64,000 nt of DNA. Origin: Nelumbo lutea. Lineage: Eukaryota; Streptophyta; Magnoliopsida; Proteales; Nelumbonaceae. The stretch lies in the NCBI GenBank assembly GCA_022828595.1, contig JAKGHH010000001.1:141007017-141071016 (forward strand), in the 5' to 3' direction. Each line of letters opens with the position of its first letter. Position 1 is the stretch's first letter. Shown piece after piece: positions 57,301 through 64,000 of the stretch. The notes beneath the pieces are model-generated. The model saw only the letters and a program-made list of their open reading frames with translations. It had not been told where the DNA came from and did no database searches. Both the position numbers and the translations under genes were made by a program.

Positions 57301-59636
57301 AAATATATGTGTGGGTTACCTGAAAGTGTTATTGATATATTATTTTCATGGTAGTCCTTTCCAAGAAATTGTTTCCAGAGAAGATTGCCAATTCTATTTT
57401 GTTTATTTGTATTTACTTTGTGGTAGGGTTGTGTTGTGTGAGCTTATGACATTACTATGATATGTGGTGCAGAAACCATTGGGGCTACTGTCATTGTTGG
57501 ATGAAGAATCAACTTTCCCCAAAGCTAGTGATTGGACCTTTGCTGATAAGCTTAATCAGCATTTGAATGCTAATCCTTGCTTTAAAGGTGAAAGGGGTGG
57601 GGCTTTTAGTGTTCGCCATTATGCTGGAGAGGTCAGTGATGATAACAGTTCAGAGGTTTACCTTGTTTTGAGCCTTAGGGTGATTCAACTTTGTAGATAT
57701 CGAATTTTAAGAAGTCAGCTTGGTGATAACATTCGTTTGTTTTTTTTTCTTGAATTGAACAGAGTTTAATGTTCATATATAAATAATGATATGATAAAGA
57801 CAGTAAAAAGAGCAAATAATTGGAATTAATTAATGGTGTAACCGTGTAAGTTAAGTCCAATGATATATAATTACTGAAGAAGATATTGAAAATTGAAAGA
57901 TTTTAAAAATTCATATTTTTGCTTCAAGAAAATCCACTGGAACTTTGAAGTCTAGTAGCAGCAGCTTCTTAAGGACATTCATATTATATGAGTGAACCTT
58001 CAAATCTAATGGCACCTTCTTTTAGATTTCCAATTTCATATTTGCAGTTGCACAGTTAAAATTCAGGGGGAAGTCAAGCCTTGCATAAGTTTGTGAACTT
58101 TTTTAATTAACTATTGCTGTTTTAGTTATTGTCAGTTTGTTTCTTAAGAAAAGTTGTGCTAACATGAGGAGGTTTATCAGGTTTTATATGATACAAGTGG
58201 CTTCTTGGAGAAGAATAGAGATCCATTGCCCTCTGATTCTATCCAACTTCTCTCAACATGTAGTTGCCAACTACCTCAATTATTTGCTTCCAATATGCTT
58301 AGTAAATCCCAGAAGCAAAGTGTCGGAACAAAGTTCAAGGTAAAGGTGCCTGTTTACATATTTATGAAAGTAGAATACAATACCTACCTGGTGCATTTTC
58401 AACTTATTTTCCTTGTATAAGTACAATACATGTCAAAAAAAAAAAAACAAAAAAAAAAATGAAAGTAGAGTTTAGTTCTCTGCAATATTTGTGCAACATA
58501 AGTAAATATCAATTTAGCAACTGTGAGAAACTCTGGGAGCATATATGTTATATATCCCTATCTTACTAGTATATCAAATGTTAGTTGTAGATGATATCTT
58601 TGTTAGAAGTATCATATAAATTTTTTTATCAAAAAAAAGTATCATATAAATTTGGGTCGTGGAGCTTTCCTATTTTCCTGACACAGATGACAGATGGTGG
58701 TTTTTGTTGCAAAGATGGGTTTATGAGCTTTACTTATTGACTTAATTTAGCTTAGTTGGATTGGGCTGGGCCTAATGTCAAAGCTAGACTGAAATCATAG
58801 AACTGAATATTCATGATTCAACCTGTTATGTAATCTTTATCCAACCTGATCTCAAATTAGGCTCTTACTTGAGTTTGTTCAGGTTTAGGTTGAGTTTCTT
58901 GACAGCATTATATTATTTGTAATTGGTGAGCTCAAGACCACCAGGTCAAAAGCATTGTTGGGAAGAAGGCATTGCGTCAATATCTATATTATCTAGTTAA
59001 TAGTTATTTCATATGATGTGGGCTTGCATGTTTTACATGAGGAGTTCCTAGCTATCCACTCTTTACAGGTTGCAAGCTAAGTGGCAGCTCAAAAGATGCC
59101 ATCTTCTCTGCAACTTCACCCTTGTGTGGAAATTTTCAAATTTTCATTGTGATGCTTAAAGTTCATGTTATATTGACACTTACAAATCCTAAGGTTTGAA
59201 AATGTTTTGAACATTCTTGTAGGGTCAACTCTTCAAACTGATGAAGCAGTTGGAAAATACCACTCCCCACTTCATTCGTTGCATAAAGCCAAACAGTAAG
59301 CAGCTTCCTGGTGTGTATGAAAAGGACCTGGTATTGCAGCAGCTGAGATGCTGTGGAGTGCTAGAGGTAGTCAGGATTTCAAGATCCGGGTACCCAACAC
59401 GGATAACACATAAGCACTTTGCCAAAAGGTAGTGAAAAAAAATTATTAGTTCATCAACTCTTTTTTGATGAATATTGACATTCTTTCTTAATTTTTTCAG
59501 GTATGGGTTTCTTCTTTCGGTGAATGTTGTATCTCAGGATCCATTGAGTATATCAGCTGCCATTCTTCAGCAGTTTAATATCCTTCCTGATATGTATCAA
59601 GTTGGGTATACAAAGTTATTTCTTCGAACAGGGCAG
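41853..59636 (+). CDS. Class VIII myosin heavy chain, first 19 coding exons (3' end beyond window)
   Basis: Actin-based motor of the plant-specific class VIII, associated with plasmodesmata, the cell plate and endocytosis in plants. Exons: 41853-42350, 43307-43408, 43524-43667, 43756-43906, 44015-44042, 44221-44386, 44606-44669, 44832-44845, 44949-45033, 45656-45759, 45890-46028, 54713-54831, 54928-55080, 55171-55260, 57100-57177, 57473-57631, 58181-58339, 59223-59428, 59501-59636. All join in frame (2595 bp, 865 codons) with GT-AG borders. The start gives the class VIII N-terminal extension ([20 protein letters not shown]). By my count: P-loop GESGAGKT 309-316, switch I NVNSSRFGK 357-365, switch [11 protein letters not shown] 581-589, relay helix 590-619, SH helix region [12 protein letters not shown] at about 793-804, converter to 865. 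IQ motifs, coiled coil and tail (about 300 more residues in the family) lie past 64000. No stop or frameshift was found, so the motor looks functional. Confidence 0.95.
42351..43306 (+). other. Myosin intron 1
   Basis: 956 bp, GT-AG, ending in ttttttgcttccag. No transposon is recognised in it. Confidence 0.8.
44015..44386 (+). other. Myosin exons 5-6 with the P-loop
   Basis: Exon 5 is only 28 nt and encodes EVNQSIII between two split codons. Exon 6 opens with the last base of Ser308 and carries GESGAGKT and the start of switch I. The P-loop is therefore placed right at a splice junction, and skipping exon 5 would shift the frame. Confidence 0.85.
44832..44845 (+). other. Myosin exon 8, 14-nt microexon
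   Basis: ttctgcttgagaag, flanked by ttgttgttag and gtaatcc. It encodes FLLEK with a split first codon (T from exon 7). It is required to keep the frame between KIQT and SRVVQ. Confidence 0.85.
46573..46896. mobile_element. MITE in myosin intron 11
   Basis: Inverted ends TTTGGAATGGCTTCCGTTTA and (reverse complement) TTGGGTATGGCTTCTGTTTA, with ccatgtat (46565-46572) and ccatgtaa (46897-46904) agreeing at seven of eight positions. hAT-like by duplication length. Related to 20182-20670. Confidence 0.75.
47099..47720. mobile_element. hAT element with perfect duplication in intron 11
   Basis: Ends CAATGTTTTAACAGGC and (reverse complement) CAATGTTTTAAAATGC; target duplication gtggtatg exact (47091-47098 and 47721-47728). 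Near both ends are many GAGGCGT/ACGCCTC repeats. The centre has a purine-rich GA tract (47241-47385) and a small inverted-repeat-poor stretch. No transposase. Confidence 0.9.
47241..47385 (+). repeat. GA-rich purine tract
   Basis: Near-pure A/G strand of about 145 bases (aaagaaaagg-type). It produces a false Lys/Arg/Glu-rich ORF. Such tracts can form triplex DNA. Confidence 0.85.
47727..47995. repeat. Direct tandem duplication, about 136 bp
   Basis: 'tgttttaacaaattagact' starts both copies (47727 and 47863). 'tagatataaatgcatga' or a near variant closes both. The second copy has a deletion of a few bases. Confidence 0.75.
48184..48462 (-). repeat. Left (3') LTR of the Copia element
   Basis: Shares 'aaagaaaggtttca', 'gtggaagaagaagagaagg', 'ttggatgccc'-like text and 'cattctcac.aca' with the right LTR. 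The outer end is uncertain by some tens of bases. Confidence 0.7.
48463..49060 (-). pseudogene. RNase H and RT start of the Copia element
   Basis: RT start [20 protein letters not shown], then [20 protein letters not shown] (RVT_2 motif A region, about 48935-48870), jumping directly to RNase [54 protein letters not shown] and ADFLTKEVL. The missing centre of RT is an internal deletion. A stop precedes DIKNAF. Confidence 0.85.
49219..49441. mobile_element. hAT MITE inside the Copia element (223 bp)
   Basis: Ends CAAGGTTAAAAGTATTG and (reverse complement) CAAGGTTCTAAATATCG; flanks ctgatagc (49211-49218) and ctcatagc (49442-49449) agree at seven of eight. It contains the palindromic phrase tatcggccgata. 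Confidence 0.85.
49963..50809. mobile_element. hAT element inside the Copia element (847 bp)
   Basis: Ends TAGTGATTTAAAAGGCGC and (reverse complement) TAGTACTTTAAAAGCAC; flanks ggcatgac (49955-49962) and ggcataac (50810-50817) agree at seven of eight. The outer parts are rich in GGCGC/AGGCG. It encloses a hairpin with 100-bp arms (50191-50290 and 50369-50468). It splits the Copia integrase/RT region. Confidence 0.85.
50191..50468. repeat. Inverted repeat with 100-bp arms
   Basis: The arm with 'agtccatgttaggg' and 'aataataattttatagtttt' pairs with its inverse across a 78-bp spacer. Most positions match by eye. Confidence 0.8.
50850..53090 (-). pseudogene. Gag, protease and integrase of the Copia element
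   Basis: Right to left on the minus strand: Gag start [20 protein letters not shown] and [20 protein letters not shown] (53073-52900); Gag with a zinc-knuckle-like [19 protein letters not shown] (about 52330); a pre-integrase part, [20 protein letters not shown] (about 51820); integrase zinc part [16 protein letters not shown] and core FIDDFSRYT (about 51310); and [20 protein letters not shown] (about 51120). Several stops. Confidence 0.85.
53319..53624 (-). repeat. Right (5') LTR of the Copia element, minimum extent
   Basis: Minus strand starts TGTAGTGAGAATGGG. A primer-binding-like TGGTATGAGGGG (minus strand, about 53221-53210) suggests that the LTR might reach to about 53222. Confidence 0.65.
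53774..54252 (+). mobile_element. Inner L1 LINE, 5'-truncated
   Basis: Reads the C-terminal RNase H of a plant L1: [77 protein letters not shown]. It ends with aataaaattcatatctt and nine A's (54244-54252). Flanking 14-mers tgagactgcatctc (53760-53773) and tgacactgcatctc (54253-54266) differ at one base. Confidence 0.85.
55819..56286. mobile_element. hAT-type MITE in myosin intron 14 (468 bp)
   Basis: Ends TAAGGGTGGATGCG and (reverse complement) TAGGAGTGGACACG; flanks agtgcaaa (55811-55818) and attacaaa (56287-56294) agree at six of eight. The interior is rich in GAGCTTGG/CCAAGCTC phrases with an AT-rich centre. Confidence 0.75.
58437..58460 (+). repeat. Poly-A tract in intron 17
   Basis: A-rich run with one C. 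It might be an old retroposon tail, but nothing recognisable precedes it. Confidence 0.6.
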
Positions 59637-60248
59637 GTTAGTTCTTTTCCTTCAAAGCCATTCATGGTAGTTTTCTTTTCATTTATTCCTCCTATTTAGC
59701 AAAATTTCCATGTAATTATGGATTCTATTTATAATAATCACAATTGTTCTTCCATGAACATTTGAAATCAAAGAAGTAGAGAGGGATCCATTGACTTCTC
59801 TGATTTTGACCATTGCCATCATTTAATGATAGTTGGCTTCAGAATGTTGTTCCCTGTTTGCGTTATATTGGGAAGTGCTGGTAAAAAACTGAAAAGGAGA
59901 TAAGTGTTTTATTTTCTTTTATTTTCTTCTTTCATTATTATTAGTGCTGACTCAATGTGTAGGAACATCCAGAAAAAAAAAAAAAGAAAAAAGAAGGAAG
60001 AAGCTATTAACAAATTTCATAGTTAAAACCTCAAGATATTTTGAAACCCTATAATCTTTTATCCTTTTTTTTGTGAGAAGAATATAAAACAGTTCCCTTG
60101 CAAGATGTGTAAATTAGGTTAAGCATTACTGCATTTCTTTGAAAAGGACCAATGTTCTGGATGATCTAGCAAAATAGTTTCCTTTGGATGCCATATCTTC
60201 TATTAAAAGGAACAGTGTTCTGGATTGGCAAGTTATCCCCAAATAATT

Positions 60249-60288
60249 TGTGTGTGTGTGTGGGTGGGTGGGGGTGGGGGGGGGGGTT
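60249..60288. repeat. (GT)n and G-rich tract
   Basis: gtgtgtgtgtgtgggtgggt followed by a long G run; a possible G-quadruplex former on the sense strand of the intron. Confidence 0.8.
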
Positions 60289-60361
60289 CGGGGGAAAGTT
60301 GGGTGAAGGAGATCTTTAGTTGTGAATGCCTATTTTCCCTTTCTCTGAAATGTCAGAGCTA

Positions 60362-60660
60362 TATCATCATCATCATCATCATCCATGCCTTAATCACAAC
60401 TATATGGGGTCAGCTACATGAATCCTGTTTCGCGAATCTGTTCTATTCAAAGCCATATCCATTGTTAAATTATAAGTGCTTAAATAATTTCTTACTACTT
60501 CTACCCATGTTGTTTTTGGTCTACCCTAAGCTCTTCTAGCCCCTTCAATGTGTGTAATAAACAACTTCTTCTAACTGGTGCAGTTGGTGATTTTCTATGG
60601 ATGTGCCCAAACCATCTTAGTTTCTCATTTTATCACCTATTGGAGCTACTCCTAGGTCTG
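60362..60660 (-). mobile_element. RTE-clade LINE 3' fragment
   Basis: Minus strand reads GVAPIGDKMRN, then GRPKTTWVEVVRNYL and NRIHVADPI before a stop, the C-terminal signature of plant RTE LINEs. The 3' end is an (ATG)n tail, seen as (atc)n on the plus strand at 60362-60383. 5'-truncated and stop-riddled. Confidence 0.8.
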
Positions 60661-62031
60661 GGTTGTGGGTCAGCAGTTCAACTGTGGCATCATAAATGAA
60701 AAAATATAAATATAAATAAATGGGTCAACTTGTGGCATCATAAATCAGATAATAAAAAATGAAAAAAAATAAATAAATAGGTAAAATGTAGAAACATATG
60801 GGAAACTACAGAAAATATGAATATTCTATGAAACAAAAAAATGTTATTGATGAGAATTTGTTGCCATCAATGATAAAATGGCTAAAGGAATACAGAAAAT
60901 GCAGAAAAAATAACAATGATAAATAATTATATACTTCACTTGCTTTTAGATTTAACTTTTCTTTTTAATACCTTAAAGCCTCTGTTCGGTTTGGTGACAT
61001 TAAAAGTATGGGTTTCACCTAGGCTTTGCTACTGCAGTCAATTCTAGCAAACTAATAGTTGGTGCCTAAGCTCCAAATCCTTTGTGTACCACACATCCTC
61101 TATTAACTTGTTGCCTAATCATCAGTTTTTGCTGCTGTCAATGCTGACAGGCATTTCAAGCAAATCCTCTGTATACACTATGTTGAACCTGAATCTTGTT
61201 GCCAACCACTACTGGTTGCAACCTTGTCTAAGTTTTGGTCACCAGTCATTCTTGTATAGTTGCTGCTGGCCACTGTTAACACTCATCCTCAATGTGAGAA
61301 TGAGACTGAGTCATTCAAAGTGGAGACCAACATTTGAGATTAAACTTTGATTGTTATTGCTGGGTTGTGCTTCAATCTTCATTGCTAACCACCGATGTGT
61401 CCAACTGCCAGAGGTCAAGTGGCTCTGGTCATTGTGACCTGTTATTGGGCCTGTAAATGGAGTGAATTCAAATCGAATCAGTGCATATTTGAATTTGAAT
61501 TTGATTAGATAAATATTCATTCGGATTCGATTCAATATCCGCCGAATATACAAAATCAATAACTGAATATGATTTTGTTTAAATAATTGAATATCAGATT
61601 TGATTCGAATCTGAAATTGTCTTTCATGGAGAATCATAGATTCCAAGTCCTACTAGTGAATATCCAAGCTCCTTGCTAGTTGCCTAACCAGTGGTATAGT
61701 GGAGATGCATATCTGTTTCTTGTTGGAGATTTAAAGTCCCAGGTTCCACCTAACCACTGATGTGAATATCCGATTCTGAGCTCCTATTCCTTGCTAATTG
61801 CATAGAAATGCAAATGCATAAGGGAAAGGCCACCAAAACCGAAAAGCAGAAGATGCACATCTGTGGATGTGAATTGACTTAGGGCTATCAGGTTGAAGAT
61901 TGAGAACAAGATGGGGACTTACCATTTATGGTTGCATGTCAATGCTCGAAAGTATAGCTGAAACAATGTTGATGCTCAACCAATCAAATGCCAAAGGGAT
62001 TGGGGTCTGAGAAGTGGGAATGAGTCCTTTA

Positions 62032-62164
62032 GGTTGTGTTTGGTCTAAAGAAATGGTGGGGAAAGGTTGGGAAACCTGTACGGGTTTCCCTATCTTTCCC
62101 TTTCTTTTTTTGATCAATATCTTTCCTTCCTTTCCCTACCTTTTCTTTCAAACCAAACACAGCC
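62032..62164. mobile_element. Tourist-like MITE (133 bp) in intron 19
   Basis: Ends GGTTGTGTTTGGTCTAAAG and (reverse complement) GGCTGTGTTTGGTTTGAAAG; TTA on both sides (62029-62031, 62165-62167). Confidence 0.85.
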
Positions 62165-62339
62165 TTAGGGTTATGTCAGCGCTCTTGGAATGGAATGGAA
62201 AATTGAATGATTGAATTGATTGGGGATTTAGGGTTAATAGTTATTTTACTATTATACCCTATGTTACATAACAATATTATTGGAAATAAGAGAATCATTC
62301 ATGTAATTTCATTGTATAAGTTATTATATTATTCTTTTT

Positions 62340-62815
62340 GAAGATAAATAAAGAAGAAAGTTTTATTACTAAATAAAAGTAAATAGAACTAACACAGGTG
62401 ACAAGGAATCACCCCAACAAACAGCATATAAGAATAAAAAGATAGTCTTACTAATCCAAGAAAGAAATCCTAATTAGTCATTCGAAGTGTGCCAAAAGTC
62501 AGCTCCAGAATCTTCTTTCTTGAGGCCTTCAAATTTTGGAAGAACCAGCAACCAGCCAACAACCAACAAACTGATTGCTGCCCCAACTTCTTCCATGCTT
62601 TTCATCTTCTCCTCAAAGATCCTCTCTTGTTTCTCTCCTTCCATACTTCCCAGCAGATAGCAAAGGGAATACAGCTCCAGATAATTCTAGCTTTAGAGCT
62701 TCCATGAACTCTTGGCCAGCAACCAAAAATTTCAGAAGTGTGTCCATTGGCTCCCATCCAGCCACCTTGAAGAGCTTGAAGAAGAATATAAGTTCTCATA
62801 TTATATATTAGTGTA
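62340..62815 (-). mobile_element. L1 LINE 3' fragment
   Basis: Minus strand reads ARIIWSCIPFAICWEVWKER, as in the zf-RVT end of plant L1 ORF2, then a short C-terminal part. No clear poly-A tail or duplication is visible. Confidence 0.65.
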
Positions 62816-63238
62816 TATTAATATATGATATAAATAAATAAATGGTTCAGATAAATATTGGATTAATCATGTTATATTCGAATTTGATTCGATTACATTG
62901 AATCTCAAATTCAAATTCAGAGTTTTGGATACTGTTTAAAGGTCTATCGGTCATTGAACTATCAGGATTTTAGGACATAGCAGTTTATAGGCTAAACGGA
63001 ACTGGAATCTTGTCCTTGTGGCGGGTTGACTGATCCAACTGTTTGGGTTAACAAAGGATTTAAAGCATTGGTATGGATCATCCGTCAGGTAAGGGAAACA
63101 TGGATTGGCCATAATTTTGTGTCCTCCAGAACTCATTTTCCCTAACATCATTTATTGGAGGTTTCCCTCAATAACATTAGCTATCGATGGTTTCAAATTT
63201 TCAGCTCAGAAAGTTCTCCAAAAATGGCATTGATTGTA

Positions 63239-63242
<4 letters not shown>

Positions 63243-63272
<30 letters not shown>
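63243..63272. repeat. (GT)n microsatellite
   Basis: Fifteen GT repeats. Confidence 0.9.
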
Positions 63273-63275
<3 letters not shown>

Positions 63276-63644
63276 AGAATATGGAACAATTTTCTATATC
63301 AATTATATCCTTTTATCATTTTCTTTCTTTCCTTGGCGATTTCAGTAGTAGACTTGTGCTATATATAGAGAGCTGTAAAACGGGCTATGTTGGGCCAGCA
63401 TGCCAGCCCATGGGCCATTTGGAGCCATGCCTCCCTCCCCTGGGGTATTTTGGGGAGTCGGCCCAAGCCTACACGGGCCTGTGCCATGCTGTGCTATGGA
63501 CCGGGCCAAAGATATGAAAGGTTTATTTAAAAAAAATTGAAAAAAATCTTAAAATTTTTATTTTATATGAATTTTGATATATTTGTAATTGTTTATATAT
63601 ACAATAATTAAATAAAATAGTATAATGAAATTGAAAACAATTGT

Positions 63645-63645
<1 letters not shown>

Positions 63646-63680
<35 letters not shown>

Positions 63681-63719
63681 ATATCTATCTATCTATCTAT
63701 CTATCTGTCTATCTGTCTA

Positions 63720-63758
<39 letters not shown>

Positions 63759-63759
63759 C

Positions 63760-63801
<42 letters not shown>
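63646..63801. repeat. Compound (TATC)n-(TGTC)n-(TA)n-(GT)n microsatellite
   Basis: TATC from 63646, TGTC-rich near 63705-63750, TA near 63758-63773, GT to 63801. It gives false Tyr-Leu-Ser-Ile ORFs. Confidence 0.95.
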
Positions 63802-63866
63802 GGCTAGGCCGAGGGCGACACAGTCGTACCATGCCGTGTTGGCCCACAGACCTGAAACCCCCAGTC

Positions 63867-63885
63867 TAGCACAGCCCGCACAATC

Positions 63886-63940
<55 letters not shown>

Positions 63941-63956
63941 GCACAGCCCGCACAAT
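63867..63956. repeat. (TATC)n flanked by an 18-bp direct repeat
   Basis: tagcacagcccgcacaat occurs at 63867-63884 and again at 63939-63956, with (TATC)n (63887-63938) between. Confidence 0.9.
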
Positions 63957-64000
63957 TTTGCCGTGCTTGGCATGGCTAGTGTACCGTCGTGCAGGGCCGC

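Larger units (their letters stand above)
61449..62941. repeat. Possible split hAT-like repeat
   Basis: Gaattcaaatc/ccgaatat-type AT-rich blocks at 61455-61630 and 62860-62935 may be the two ends of one element (CCTGTAAATGG against CCTTTAAACAG), with later insertions between. Flanks gttattgg and tctatcgg match at only five of eight. Confidence 0.3.
59637..64000 (+). other. Myosin intron 19, runs past the window end
   Basis: Starts with gttagt. I searched for the next myosin VIII exon (neck start, IQ motifs) and saw none before 64000. It holds SSRs, RTE and L1 remnants, a Tourist MITE and part of a hAT MITE. Confidence 0.8.
63369..64000. mobile_element. hAT MITE, second copy, cut by the window end
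   Basis: The left end agagctgtaaaacggg resembles the end of 19342-19863, with the same GGCC/GGCATGG phrases, then an AT-rich centre (63500-63640) that matches the inverse of 19590-19720. Microsatellites have expanded inside. The right end is outside the window. Confidence 0.7.

Noticed and set aside
63625..63979. Tyr-Leu-Ser-Ile repeat ORFs
   Set aside because: Translation of TATC/TGTC microsatellites.
1..64000. tRNA, rRNA or organellar inserts
   Set aside because: Only retroelement primer-binding sites resemble tRNA ends; no cloverleaf or rRNA stretch was recognised.

Overview
The window is nuclear DNA of a flowering plant. The evidence is a class VIII (plant-type) myosin gene with many GT-AG introns, remains of an LRR receptor kinase and of an ABCB transporter, and a dense load of plant-type transposons (Tat and chromovirus Ty3/Gypsy, Ty1/Copia, L1 and RTE LINEs, hAT, Tourist and Mutator-like MITEs). 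The species cannot be named from the sequence. AT-rich spacers, TE-swollen introns and old, stop-riddled retroelements suggest a fairly large, repeat-rich genome.

Layout: (1) 300-1625 holds a broken PXC1-like receptor kinase, followed by AT-rich diverged repeats and a hAT MITE. (2) 3628-13074 is a Mutator-like or foldback element with arms of about 335 bp, split by a Tat-lineage Gypsy element on the minus strand (4367-12725, target duplication ATAAT). (3) 13930-19975 is an ABCB transporter pseudogene on the minus strand, cut by a chromovirus-type Gypsy element (14185-19206, itself carrying a hAT MITE) and by a second hAT MITE (perfect 8-bp target duplication). (4) 20180-22356 is intergenic with nested MITEs. 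(5) 22362-34758 is a second Tat element on the plus strand with both LTRs and a perfect TGTAG duplication. A 1.9-kb solo LTR sits inside its integrase (AGATG duplication), and a spliced-looking antisense ORF lies near its 3' end. (6) 34764-40200 is AT-rich spacer with Tourist MITEs, a long hairpin and a repeat array. (7) 40217-64000 is the promoter region and the first 19 coding exons of a class VIII myosin (865 codons, open throughout). The gene runs off the right edge of the window.

The only gene that looks alive is the myosin. Its coding frame is continuous over all 19 exons, and the P-loop, switch I and switch II motifs are intact. Its 8.7-kb intron 11 holds a transposon nest: an L1 LINE (17-bp duplication) that received both another L1 (14-bp duplication) and a Copia element, which in turn received two hAT elements. 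Everything else is transposon or pseudogene.

The observations most worth a second look are these. The two Tat elements carry antisense ORFs that share an intron position. A row of stem-loops stands before the TATA box of the solo LTR. The nest can be dated in order from its target-site duplications. Two Tourist MITEs abut, sharing one TTA. The myosin has a 14-nt microexon. I found no CRISPR, rRNA or tRNA gene and no sign of a bacterial or organellar insert.
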